Shown here one piece after another: positions 24,434 to 32,174 of a stretch of 64,000 nucleotides of DNA. Positions within the stretch are counted from its first letter, which is position 1. Each line of letters begins with the position of its first letter. Position numbers and translations under genes: made by a program. The notes under the pieces were generated by a model. The model made no database searches and was not told where the DNA came from. It worked only from the letters and a program-made list of their open reading frames with translations. The stretch comes from Clostridia bacterium (lineage in GTDB: Bacteria > Bacillota > Clostridia > Oscillospirales > RGIG5299), in contig JAFVQJ010000002.1 in NCBI GenBank assembly GCA_017504945.1, forward strand, positions 89,228-153,227. The letters are read 5' to 3'.

Positions 24434-25275
24434 TCAGAAAGCTTTTAAAATACGACTTTAAGGAAATGATGCGGTTTTGGCTGATAGCGGCAATAACTAC
24501 GGCGGTCCTTTCCGTCATAGGCTGCGGCTGTGCAAACGTTGTTTCCTGTTATCAAAAATACCCCGAGGCAATTATAATCCTTTCTTGGATATTCCTTGCG
24601 ATAGTCGGCCTTTCCTATCTGGCATTTTCAATAGTGGCAATAATAATTGTCTTTGCAAGGTTTTATAAAAACCTCTTTACCGATGAAGGCTATTTGACAT
24701 TTACCCTGCCGATAAAGAAAATAACGGTTTTAAATTCAAAGATAATATCGGGATTTTCGATACTTTTCGCAACCTCGGCGGTGATTTTTGCCGAAATATG
24801 CCTTATTCTTCACTTTGTGATAATAGGAGGTTCTCCGTCAGATTCTAGCACAGGTGCGATCGGTATAAGAATTATTTGGGAACTTATAAACGCCCTTGTT
24901 GTTGACGGATACGAATTGGCGTTTTCAATAAACGCTTTGCTTGTATTTTTAACGAGTATTGCGGCAACTCTTTTTAAGCTTCTTTTTATCTACGTATGTA
25001 TAACGATAGGAAGCATAGTTGCAAAAAAAGCAAAGGTTGCTTTTGCAATCGCATTTTACTATATCGCATCAAGCAGCTTCGGAACGTTGATGGGCATACT
25101 TTATACGATGGTCGTTCCTTTCCTTGTTGAAAGAACAACTCAGATATCTAAGGGTGCGGGAATTGCTGTGGGCGTGCTCATCTTTTCGGCGGTCTTTCTT
25201 ACGGTTTTGCTTGGCTGTGCTTTTTGCTACGCCTTTTTGAATAAGGCTATTGACCGCAAATTGAATCTTGCGTAA
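24430..25275 (+). CDS. ABC transporter permease
   Basis: A 281-residue membrane protein with about six hydrophobic segments. The first follows a short cytoplasmic start (KLLKYDFKEMMRFWLIAAI). It is the membrane partner of the ATPase just upstream, with which it overlaps by four bases. An ITVLNSKIISG segment after the second helix pair is typical of ABC-2-like permeases. The substrate cannot be inferred. Confidence 0.85.
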   Translation: MIRKLLKYDFKEMMRFWLIAAITTAVLSVIGCGCANVVSCYQKYPEAIIILSWIFLAIVGLSYLAFSIVAIIIVFARFYKNLFTDEGYLTFTLPIKKITVLNSKIISGFSILFATSAVIFAEICLILHFVIIGGSPSDSSTGAIGIRIIWELINALVVDGYELAFSINALLVFLTSIAATLFKLLFIYVCITIGSIVAKKAKVAFAIAFYYIASSSFGTLMGILYTMVVPFLVERTTQISKGAGIAVGVLIFSAVFLTVLLGCAFCYAFLNKAIDRKLNLA

Positions 25276-25289
25276 AGGAGGCACTTTGT

Positions 25290-26168
25290 ATGAAAAAGAT
25301 TTTAACCTTTATTTTTGTGGTGCTTTTATGCGTGGGCTTATGTCTTCCTGCTCTTGCCGCCGCACCGACGGCAACCGTTTCCGACGATTTGAGAACTGTT
25401 TATTTTAATGAAACCGAGTATCTGAGGTTTAATGCCGAATATCTTGTTGATGATACTCGTCAAATGGTAAACGTAAAGCTCAGTGAATCGCAAAAAACGG
25501 AAATTAAAGAAGTAAAGCTTTATTCAGATTATACATATTGCGTTATTCGCGGAGTATTCAAATATGCCGACGGCACCGAATTGACTGCTTATTATATAAT
25601 AAAAGATGCCTATTCCGATGCGGCAAAAATAATAAACGGAAAGAACGTTGAGGCTGTTATCAATTTTATAAACGTACCCGATCTTACGGTAAATATGAAT
25701 GGCCTTAAAAGCGGTTCAGAAGAATCCTTTTTAAGAGAAAACACAACTTTGACTTTTGACGTATATGCATACGCCGCAAACGGATACGTGAAATTCAAAA
25801 TAGGCTATCTTGCAGTGTATAAGGGCAACTATTACTATTGCGATTATGCGGAAAATGAGGAAAATTCCGGCTCGGTACCGAAAGCGCGGCTTGTTCATCC
25901 CAGCAGCGACCTTTATAAGAAGATCGACGCCTCGGTAAACGATTACTACAATACAGGCTTCGGCTTTTTGTATTACGACGATCTCGTTACCGTAATAGCA
26001 ATAATTCTGCTGCTGTTGCTCTTTATCGTTGCACCTGCCGTAATAGCGGTAATATTTACCGTTTTGGCAATCATAAAAAAAGGCACATACAGAAAAATTT
26101 ATATAGTAATTGCCTCGCTTTCTGCGGCATTGCTTATCGTTTCGGTTATAATTTCTGTAATTATCTAA
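25290..26168 (+). CDS. Unrecognised exported membrane protein in the YtrA-type ABC operon
   Basis: A 292-residue protein I do not recognise. It has a clear signal peptide (about 1-24, ending CLPALAA), an extracytoplasmic domain of about 200 residues with alternating hydrophobic beta pattern and many Tyr (YSDYTYCVIRGVFKYADG, YKGNYYYCDYAENEEN), then two C-terminal membrane helices (about 235-258 and 268-292) joined by a KKGTYRK loop. It starts 14 bases after the permease, with AAAGGAGG upstream, so it belongs to the same operon. It may be an accessory or sensor subunit of the exporter. Confidence 0.6.
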   Translation: MKKILTFIFVVLLCVGLCLPALAAAPTATVSDDLRTVYFNETEYLRFNAEYLVDDTRQMVNVKLSESQKTEIKEVKLYSDYTYCVIRGVFKYADGTELTAYYIIKDAYSDAAKIINGKNVEAVINFINVPDLTVNMNGLKSGSEESFLRENTTLTFDVYAYAANGYVKFKIGYLAVYKGNYYYCDYAENEENSGSVPKARLVHPSSDLYKKIDASVNDYYNTGFGFLYYDDLVTVIAIILLLLLFIVAPAVIAVIFTVLAIIKKGTYRKIYIVIASLSAALLIVSVIISVII

Positions 26169-26182
26169 AAGAAAACAAAACA

Positions 26183-26214
26183 AAAAAACGGCTGACATTC
26201 GTCAGCCGTTTTTT
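26183..26214. terminator. Bidirectional terminator between the ABC operon and purC
   Basis: AAAAAACGGCTGAC / GTCAGCCGTTTTTT stem of 14 bp with an ATTC loop between two convergent operons. Confidence 0.9.
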
Positions 26215-26222
26215 AATTCAAA

Positions 26223-26912
26223 TCAAAGACCTAACTTTGCAAGAAGCATCTTGGAGCAGTCGATCTGGTTGGGGATATTGCCGTTTTCGTCGCGCACTCT
26301 CCAGATGTCGGGGGTTATTTCGTCGGCAACGTACATCTTGCCGCTCTCATCGTAGCCGATCTCTATCTTAAAGTCGATAAGAGTAAGTCCCAAGGGGGCA
26401 AGCTCTGCCTTCAAGACCTCGCCGACGCGAACGAGAATATCGAGAGCCTCGCCGTACTGACCCTCCTTCAAAAGACCCTTCATAATGCAAAGACGCTCGG
26501 AGATAAGCGGATCACCCTGAATATCATCCTTAAGAGTAACCTCGGTGTAGGGCGGATCGAAAACGATGCCCTCCTCGAGAGTAAAGCGGCGGCACATGCT
26601 GCCTGCGGTGAAATAACGGAGAACGAATTCGAGCTTGGGAACGGTGAGCTTTTTTACCTGCATAAGACCCTTCTCAACGTCGGACGCGATGTGATGGGTG
26701 GGAATTCCGTTTTTCTCCATAAGCTCGAAGAAATACTTGGAAATTGCAAGACCTATCTTGCCTTTGCCCTCAACGCTTCCGCCTACGGTGTTTGAGCCGG
26801 GATCGAAAACGCCGTTTTCGCCGGTGGCGCTGTCTTTGAATAAGAGGTGAACGATATTCTTTTCCTCATCGAGAAGAACGTCCTTGGTTTTACCGCTGTA
26901 AAGTGTTTTCAT
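26223..26912 (-). CDS. purC: Phosphoribosylaminoimidazole-succinocarboxamide synthase
   Basis: SAICAR synthase joins aspartate to CAIR in purine synthesis. A 229-residue protein with YSGKTKDVL and FKDSATGENGVFDPGS near the N terminus, IPTHHI, RYFTAGSMCRRF, DPLISERLC and VADEITPDIWRV. Length and motifs match the family. It is the last gene of the purF-carA-guaA-purC cluster, 57 bases after guaA, with a good ribosome binding site (AAAGGAG). Confidence 0.95.
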   Translation of the reverse strand: MKTLYSGKTKDVLLDEEKNIVHLLFKDSATGENGVFDPGSNTVGGSVEGKGKIGLAISKYFFELMEKNGIPTHHIASDVEKGLMQVKKLTVPKLEFVLRYFTAGSMCRRFTLEEGIVFDPPYTEVTLKDDIQGDPLISERLCIMKGLLKEGQYGEALDILVRVGEVLKAELAPLGLTLIDFKIEIGYDESGKMYVADEITPDIWRVRDENGNIPNQIDCSKMLLAKLGL

Positions 26913-26969
26913 AATTTTTAACTCCTTTAATGATTTATATATTGAAAAATTTTTTACGCTGTAAGCTTT

Positions 26970-27953
26970 TTATTCCCACTCGATAGTGGCGGGAGCCTTG
27001 GGGCTTAAGTCGTAGAGAACGCGGCAAACGCCGGGGACCTCTGCAAGAATTCTGTCGGTTATTTTTTTAAGCACTGCCCAATCGAGCTCGGGAACGGTTG
27101 CCGACATAGCGTCAACGGTGTTGACGGCACGGATTATTACGGGCCAATCGAAAACTCGTTTGCCCTCTCTTACGCCGGTGGAGCGGAAATCGGGAACGAC
27201 GGTGAAGAACTGCCAGACCTTATCGGTAAGTCCTGCTTTGTTAAATTCTTCTCTTAAAATAGCGTCGGACTCGCGAAGAGCGTGAAGTCTGTCGCGTGTA
27301 ATGGCACCGGTGCAACGAACGCCGAGACCGGGGCCGGGGAAGGGCTGACGGTCGACCATAGCGGCGGGAAGACCGAGAGCCTTGCCCACAACTCTTACCT
27401 CGTCCTTATAAAGAAGCTTTATAGGCTCAACAAGGCCTTCAAACTGTATATCGTCGGGAAGACCGCCTACGTTGTGGTGAGCCTTAACGCCGTCGCTTTC
27501 GAGAATGTCGGGGTAGATGGTGCCCTGTGCAAGAAATGAGATGCCCTCTAATTTTCTTGCCTCCTCCTCGAATACGCGCACGAACTCGCCGCCGATTATC
27601 TTTCTCTTTGTTTCGGGGTCGAAAACGCCCTCGAGCTTATCGAGAAAACGGTCGGTGGCGTCGATGTAAACGAGGTTGGCGTCGAGCTGATTTCTGAAAA
27701 CCTCAACTACGTCCTCGCTTTCGCCCTTGCGCATAAGGCCGTGGTTGACGTGAACGCAAACGAGCTGTTTTCCTATTGCTTTTATAAGAAGCGCGGCAAC
27801 GACGGAGCTGTCAACTCCGCCCGAAAGTGCAAGGAGCACCTTCTTGCTTCCGACCTGCGCTCTTACAGCCGCTACCTGCTCGTCGATAAAGGCGGCGGCA
27901 AGCTCGGGTGTGTTTATTCTTTTCATATTGTCGGGTCTTTTGTTGGAATCCAT
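26970..27953 (-). CDS. guaA: GMP synthase, ATP pyrophosphatase subunit only (no glutaminase domain)
   Basis: Aminates XMP to GMP. The 327-residue protein contains the ATP-PPase P-loop LALSGGVDSSVVAAL (about 41-55), the substrate segments FLAQGTIYPDILES, HHNVGGLPDDIQF and DRQPFPGPGLGVR, and the C-terminal dimer domain ending ATIEWE. The usual bacterial GuaA has about 510 residues with an N-terminal class I glutaminase; that domain is absent and the frame upstream is carA. So this is the split (GuaAb) form, like archaeal enzymes. The matching glutaminase is not in the window. Start: a second ATG at residue 10 (MKRINTPE) is possible. Confidence 0.92.
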   Translation of the reverse strand: MDSNKRPDNMKRINTPELAAAFIDEQVAAVRAQVGSKKVLLALSGGVDSSVVAALLIKAIGKQLVCVHVNHGLMRKGESEDVVEVFRNQLDANLVYIDATDRFLDKLEGVFDPETKRKIIGGEFVRVFEEEARKLEGISFLAQGTIYPDILESDGVKAHHNVGGLPDDIQFEGLVEPIKLLYKDEVRVVGKALGLPAAMVDRQPFPGPGLGVRCTGAITRDRLHALRESDAILREEFNKAGLTDKVWQFFTVVPDFRSTGVREGKRVFDWPVIIRAVNTVDAMSATVPELDWAVLKKITDRILAEVPGVCRVLYDLSPKAPATIEWE

Positions 27954-27977
27954 ATATTTTAACCTCCTAAAAGATGA

Positions 27978-29054
27978 TTATTTCATCATTGCAATAAACT
28001 TGTCGAAAAGGAAAAGGGTATCAAGCGGTCCTGCCGCTGCCTCGGGATGAAACTGAACGGTAATTGCGGGAATATTTTTATATTCAATTCCCTCGACCGT
28101 CTTATCGTTTTCGTTTATCCAAAGAGTTTTTACCTTCGGGTCGTTTTCGTCGCACTCTATTGCGTAGCCGTGACCCTGCGAGGTGATATAAACTCTGCCG
28201 TTTTCAAGGCATCTTACCGGCTGATTTCCGCCGTGATGACCGTATTCAAGCTTTTTGGAGCCAAATCCGTTTGCAAGAGCAAAGAGCTGATGACCTATGC
28301 AGATTCCGAAGGTGGGAATCTTTGCCTCCTTCAGCTCGGAGAGCATTTTAATGACCTCGGGATTTTCGCTCGGGTCGCCGGGGCCGTTGGAGAGGACGAT
28401 GCCGTCGGGCTTTGCCTTGATTATTTCGGCGGCGGTTACGTCGTAGGGATAAACGGTTACCTCACAGCCTCTTTCGGTGAGCTTTGAGATAATACTCTTT
28501 CTCACGCCGAAATCTATAAGAGAAACGGAGTATTTCTTTTCGCCCTCGGCGGCTACCGTATATTTTTCCTTAGTTGAAACGGCGGGAACTGCGCCCGTTA
28601 CCTTAAACTGCTTTATTTTCTTAAGAGCCGCCTCCATATCTGCGGGAAGCTCCGAGCAAAGCATCATATTCATAGTACCCTGCTCGCGAATTATTTTGGT
28701 AAGGGCTCTCGTGTCTATTCCCTTGATGCCGGGAATGCCGCGCTCCTCCAAAAGAGCGGAAAGGGTGCCCTTACATCTGAAATTGGAGGGCGTTTCGCAC
28801 ATCTCGCGGACGATATACGCCGAAACGGTTATATCCTTTCCCTCAAAATCCTCGGGAATAACGCCGTAGTTTCCTATAATGGGGAAGGTCTGCACGATGG
28901 CAGAGCCGTAGGCGCCCTTGTCGGTGAGAGTTTCGAGATATCCAACAACTCCGGTGGAGAAGGAAAGCTCGGCGATAACTTCCTTTTTTGCGCCTATTCT
29001 TTTGCCCTTGAATATTTTTCCGTTTTCAAGAATTATGTAAGCGGTATTTTCCAT
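27978..29054 (-). CDS. carA: Carbamoyl-phosphate synthase small (glutaminase) subunit
   Basis: Hydrolyses glutamine and passes ammonia to CarB. The 358-residue protein has an N-terminal CarA domain (ILENGKIFKGKRIG, FSTGVVGYLETLTD) and a class I glutaminase with LSNGPGDPSENP, GICIGHQLFALA (nucleophile Cys) and TVQFHPEAAAGP (His, Glu). The carB gene does not follow; the next gene is a glutaminase-less guaA. The position inside a purine cluster is unusual. Confidence 0.95.
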   Translation of the reverse strand: MENTAYIILENGKIFKGKRIGAKKEVIAELSFSTGVVGYLETLTDKGAYGSAIVQTFPIIGNYGVIPEDFEGKDITVSAYIVREMCETPSNFRCKGTLSALLEERGIPGIKGIDTRALTKIIREQGTMNMMLCSELPADMEAALKKIKQFKVTGAVPAVSTKEKYTVAAEGEKKYSVSLIDFGVRKSIISKLTERGCEVTVYPYDVTAAEIIKAKPDGIVLSNGPGDPSENPEVIKMLSELKEAKIPTFGICIGHQLFALANGFGSKKLEYGHHGGNQPVRCLENGRVYITSQGHGYAIECDENDPKVKTLWINENDKTVEGIEYKNIPAITVQFHPEAAAGPLDTLFLFDKFIAMMK

Positions 29055-29068
29055 TTTTACATCTCCCG

Positions 29069-30457
29069 TTAATTTTTCTTTACGCCGTATTCACCGTTGA
29101 AGCAGCCCAAGCAGAAGGGAAGATTACAGCCGCTGCAGGCGTCGACGAGTCCCTCAAGGCTTATATAGGCGAGAGTGTCGGCATTGAAAAGCTCTCTTAT
29201 CTCGTCGATAGTCTTGTGATTTGCAACGAGGGTGGATTCGTCGCCAACGTCGGTTCCGTAGCTGCAGGAGTGGATAAAGGGCGGCGACGAGATACGTAAG
29301 TGTACCTCCTTGGCGCCTGCCTTGCGAAGAAGGTCTATCGTCTTTCCGCCGGTGGTGCCTCTTACTATCGAGTCGTCGCAGACGACTATTCTTTTGCCCT
29401 CAACGTTGAAGGCAACGGGATTCAATTTCATTCTTACCGCGTTTGCTCTTTCGGCTTGGGTGGGGAAGATAAAGCTTCTGCCGATATAGCGGTTTTTATT
29501 AAAGCCCGAAACATAAGGCAATCCGCTTTCAAAGGCGTAGCCCATTGCGGCTTCAAGACCGCTGTCGGGCACACCGCAGACGCAATCGGCATCGGTGGGA
29601 CATTCTCTTGCAAGACGTCTGCCCATTTCGTAGCGCGCCTTGAAGACGGAAAGTCCGTCAATTACCGAGTCGGGACGGGCGAAATACACGTATTCGAATA
29701 TGCAAAGACCGAGCGTTTCGGATTCGAGCGGCACAGAGCTGTTTACTATCTCGCCGTTTTGCGCAACAACGACCTCGCCGGGCTTTACGTCGCGAAGAAG
29801 CTCAAAGCCGCAGGTGTCGAGCGCGCTCGTTTCGGAGGCAAATATTATGCCCTTTTCGCTTTTGCCTATGCAAAGGGGACGGTAGCCGTTGGGATCTCTT
29901 ACCGCAATTACCTTGCCGTCACAGCCCATGACGGTAAGACAGAAGGCGCCCTCAAGCTCGCTCGCGGCGGCTACCACCGATTTTTCGGTGCAGTTCAGCG
30001 TTACGTTGTGATAGGCGATGAGAGCGGCTATAACGTCGCAGTGAGATGAGGCGGCAAAGGAAACGCCCACTGCCGCAAGCTTCTCGTGGAGCTTATCTAT
30101 GTTGGTTATATTTCCGTTTAAGCAAACGGCAATTCTGCCGGTGAGATATTCCTTTACTATCGGTTGAACGTTTGCGTGGGTAGCGCTTCCCTTGGTGGAA
30201 TAGCGGGTATGACCCACCGCGTTGTAGCTGCCCGAAAGTCTTTCCATAGTCTTTTTATCAAAGACCTCACTTACAAGACCCTCATTCTTGTGGTATAAAA
30301 TATTGTTTCCTTCGGTGACCGCGATACCGGCACTCTCCTGACCTCTGTGCTGAAGCGCAATAAGACCGTTGTAAGTAAGGCTTGCCGCATCGGGCGTTTT
30401 CAAGGATGCGCCGAAGACTGCGCACTCCTCGTGAAGCTTGTCTGATCGTAAAAACAC
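29069..30457 (-). CDS. purF: Amidophosphoribosyltransferase
   Basis: Catalyses the first committed step of purine synthesis, PRPP plus glutamine to phosphoribosylamine. The 462-residue protein has an 11-residue propeptide before the catalytic Cys12 (HEECAVFGA), a glutaminase domain (LQHRGQESAGIAV, GHTRYSTKG), and a phosphoribosyltransferase domain with the PRPP loop VVCDDSIVRGTT. Cysteines for an oxygen-sensitive [4Fe-4S] cluster are visible near the end (SGCNLPFCLGC), as in Bacillus PurF. The start is GTG with GGGGGA six bases upstream. It leads the operon. Confidence 0.96.
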   Translation of the reverse strand: MFLRSDKLHEECAVFGASLKTPDAASLTYNGLIALQHRGQESAGIAVTEGNNILYHKNEGLVSEVFDKKTMERLSGSYNAVGHTRYSTKGSATHANVQPIVKEYLTGRIAVCLNGNITNIDKLHEKLAAVGVSFAASSHCDVIAALIAYHNVTLNCTEKSVVAAASELEGAFCLTVMGCDGKVIAVRDPNGYRPLCIGKSEKGIIFASETSALDTCGFELLRDVKPGEVVVAQNGEIVNSSVPLESETLGLCIFEYVYFARPDSVIDGLSVFKARYEMGRRLARECPTDADCVCGVPDSGLEAAMGYAFESGLPYVSGFNKNRYIGRSFIFPTQAERANAVRMKLNPVAFNVEGKRIVVCDDSIVRGTTGGKTIDLLRKAGAKEVHLRISSPPFIHSCSYGTDVGDESTLVANHKTIDEIRELFNADTLAYISLEGLVDACSGCNLPFCLGCFNGEYGVKKN

Positions 30458-30532
30458 GGTGATTCCCCCACAGTAAAAATATATTTGCGAGCTTCAAAAA
30501 GCTGAAGCATTATTTAAAAATCATAATAGAAT

Positions 30533-30561
30533 ATTATACTACAAAAGTTATATATTGACAA
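30533..30561 (-). promoter_or_regulatory. Promoter of the purF operon
   Basis: Minus strand TTGTCA (30556-30561), 17-bp spacer, TATAAT (30533-30538). The leader of about 70 bases contains one 6-bp hairpin (GCTTCA / TGAAGC); I see no purine riboswitch core. Confidence 0.8.
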
Positions 30562-30594
30562 TAGAAAATGCAAGAAAAAATGAAGCGGAAAATA

Positions 30595-30624
30595 AAAAAT
30601 ATCCGACCGCAGTCGGATATTTTT
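30595..30624 (-). terminator. Terminator after the zinc-ribbon membrane protein
   Basis: ATCCGAC / GTCGGAT core extended by A-T pairs to 13 bp, CGCA loop, with a T run on the minus strand. Confidence 0.8.
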
Positions 30625-30630
30625 AAGTAG

Positions 30631-31008
30631 TTAAACGGGTGTGGCGCCTGACATAAGGAGAATTGCAAAAATGTAAAAGATAATGTAAAATACGAAAATT
30701 GCCGCAAATCCCGCAACGGAGATAATGTTGAGCACCTTTGCGATCTTGAGCATTCTCTGCTCCTCTTCTGCTGTGCGTGAGTCCTTTGCGTGAATGGTAA
30801 CGATAGCCGCAATAAGACCGAGCATAGTGCAAAGGAAGGTGTTGATTATTGAAAAAACGAGCATTCCGGTGTTGAGAACGCCGCTTGATGCAGTGGGAGC
30901 CTCGGGCTCTGTAGGTACTACAGCCTGCACCTCTGCCTGTGTGCCGCAGCTTGCGCAAAACAGTGCGCCGTTTTCAAGCTCTGAGCCGCATTTTTGACAA
31001 AACGCCAT
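30631..31008 (-). CDS. Zinc-ribbon, CD225/dispanin-like membrane protein 1
   Basis: A 125-residue protein. The N-terminal zinc ribbon has CQKCG and CASCG (two CxxC pairs, residues about 4-21). A Pro/Glu/Thr linker follows, then two membrane helices: LVFSIINTFLCTMLGLIAAIVTI and IISVAGFAAIFVFYIIFYIF, separated by a charged loop (DSRTAEEEQRMLK). The FSIINT-type first helix followed by a charged loop is characteristic of CD225/dispanin domains. Function in bacteria is unknown. A related gene lies 80 bases upstream on the same strand. It has its own promoter. Confidence 0.75.
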   Translation of the reverse strand: MAFCQKCGSELENGALFCASCGTQAEVQAVVPTEPEAPTASSGVLNTGMLVFSIINTFLCTMLGLIAAIVTIHAKDSRTAEEEQRMLKIAKVLNIISVAGFAAIFVFYIIFYIFAILLMSGATPV

Positions 31009-31039
31009 ACGATTTCCTTCTTTCTGCTCTGATGTATAT

Positions 31040-31068
31040 ATTATACTACAAAATTTTCCGTTTTACAA
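31040..31068 (-). promoter_or_regulatory. Promoter of zinc-ribbon protein 1
   Basis: Minus strand TTGTAA (31063-31068), 17-bp spacer, TATAAT (31040-31045). Confidence 0.7.
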
Positions 31069-31088
31069 CAGGAATTGATAAAAAATTT

Positions 31089-31562
31089 TTAATAAAGACT
31101 GCCGTTCATGTCGCTGTTCATCATTTCCCCAATTCCCGTTATTAAAAGAAAAATGATCCACAGCACGAAAACGGAAATTGCAATAATATTTACTATAAGC
31201 GACATTTTGCAAAGATTTTTTCCCTGCGAAACGGGCTTGTTCATTGCAAGAGAGGTGGCAATTATGCCCCAAATGCCGAGCGCAAGAGAGATCGGGTTGC
31301 AAAAGCAGCAACCGAAAGCGCCCAAAACGGTGTTGATTATTGAAAAGGTGAGGAGTCCGGCCGAAAGACCTTGCTTATCCTCGGGTGCGGCTGCTGCCGC
31401 GGGTGCGGGAGCGGGAACGGGCACGGGAGCGGGAGTCGGTGTTGCCTCGGGAGCAACCTCGGGTGCGGGAGCAGTCGGTGCTTTATCCAAAAACTTTCCG
31501 CAGTTTCTGCAGAATTTATCGTCGGCAGTAAGCTTATTGCCGCAGTGTGAACAAAAACTCAT
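31089..31562 (-). CDS. Zinc-ribbon, CD225/dispanin-like membrane protein 2
   Basis: A 157-residue protein: zinc ribbon CSHCG / CRNCG at residues about 4-22, a low-complexity Ala-Pro-Glu-Thr linker (about 30-65), then a CD225-like pair of helices (LLTFSIINTVLGAFGCCFCNPISLALGIWGI-type segment and VNIIAISVFVLWIIFLLI). It has the same design as the neighbour at 30631. The open frame extends to 31646, but the ATG at 31562 has AAAGGAG seven bases upstream and starts the zinc ribbon; the extension overlaps the DUF2752 gene. It is likely cotranscribed with DUF2752, whose stop lies 14 bases away. Confidence 0.75.
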   Translation of the reverse strand: MSFCSHCGNKLTADDKFCRNCGKFLDKAPTAPAPEVAPEATPTPAPVPVPAPAPAAAAAPEDKQGLSAGLLTFSIINTVLGAFGCCFCNPISLALGIWGIIATSLAMNKPVSQGKNLCKMSLIVNIIAISVFVLWIIFLLITGIGEMMNSDMNGSLY

Positions 31563-31575
31563 TTTAATACTCCTT

Positions 31576-31992
31576 TCACGGTGCAAGTAAATTGAACGGA
31601 AAAAACGGGATATTTCGCAATATCCAGAATATAAAGATCGAGGCAACTATCGCAACGGCAAGCCTGATGCTTAACTTAAAAAACGGAAGGATATCCTTCC
31701 CCACAAGGTAAAAAACAAGCATTTTTACGGCGTAATAAGCTAAAAACGGTGCAAATATCACGGCGAGCGGATTGTGCGAAAAGGCGCTTGCAAAATCGAG
31801 AGCAAGAATATCCCTTGCCGCCCTTCCGGTGCCGCAGCCGGGGCAGTAAAGTCCGGTAATTTCATAAAAGAAGCATGGGACCTTTACGTAGCCGTTTGCA
31901 AGAAGATATGCGCCGAAGACAACGGTTAAAAGTGCCAAGACCGTTAAAATTATCCTCACGGGAAGAGAAAAGAAAAATTTTTTTAGCTTCAA
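31576..31992 (-). CDS. DUF2752 family membrane protein
   Basis: A 138-residue membrane protein with about three helices. The defining motif is the CPGCGTGRAARDIL segment after the first helix (YEITGLYCPGCGTGRA). DUF2752 proteins are of unknown function and often lie beside CD225/dispanin-type genes, as here. The apparent start is TTG at 31992 with a weak ribosome binding site; no ATG is available near the N terminus. It is first in a two-gene unit with zinc-ribbon protein 2. Confidence 0.8.
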   Translation of the reverse strand: MKLKKFFFSLPVRIILTVLALLTVVFGAYLLANGYVKVPCFFYEITGLYCPGCGTGRAARDILALDFASAFSHNPLAVIFAPFLAYYAVKMLVFYLVGKDILPFFKLSIRLAVAIVASIFIFWILRNIPFFPFNLLAP

Positions 31993-32022
31993 AGCCGTTC
32001 ACAACCTTACTTTGATAGTAAA

Positions 32023-32051
32023 ATTATATTATAAAACGCCGTATTTTTCAA
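32023..32051 (-). promoter_or_regulatory. Promoter of the DUF2752 gene
   Basis: Minus strand TTGAAA (32046-32051), 17-bp spacer, TATAAT (32023-32028). Confidence 0.75.
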
Positions 32052-32100
32052 TAGAAAGACGGCATTTTTTCTATTTAACAAAAAATTTATATTAAAAAAA

Positions 32101-32129
32101 TTGCACTTACGGAAAAAATATTATATAAT
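32101..32129 (+). promoter_or_regulatory. Promoter of the recJ-rel operon
   Basis: TTGCAC (32101-32106), 17-bp spacer, TATAAT (32124-32129), 45 bases before the recJ ATG. Confidence 0.7.
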
Positions 32130-32174
32130 AATATACTATGGAAAAGTTTTATCTTTAAAAAGCAGGTACAAAAA

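Noticed and set aside
30458..30530. Purine or guanine riboswitch upstream of purF
   Set aside because: The leader is about 70 bases and lacks the three-way junction core; only one 6-bp hairpin is visible.
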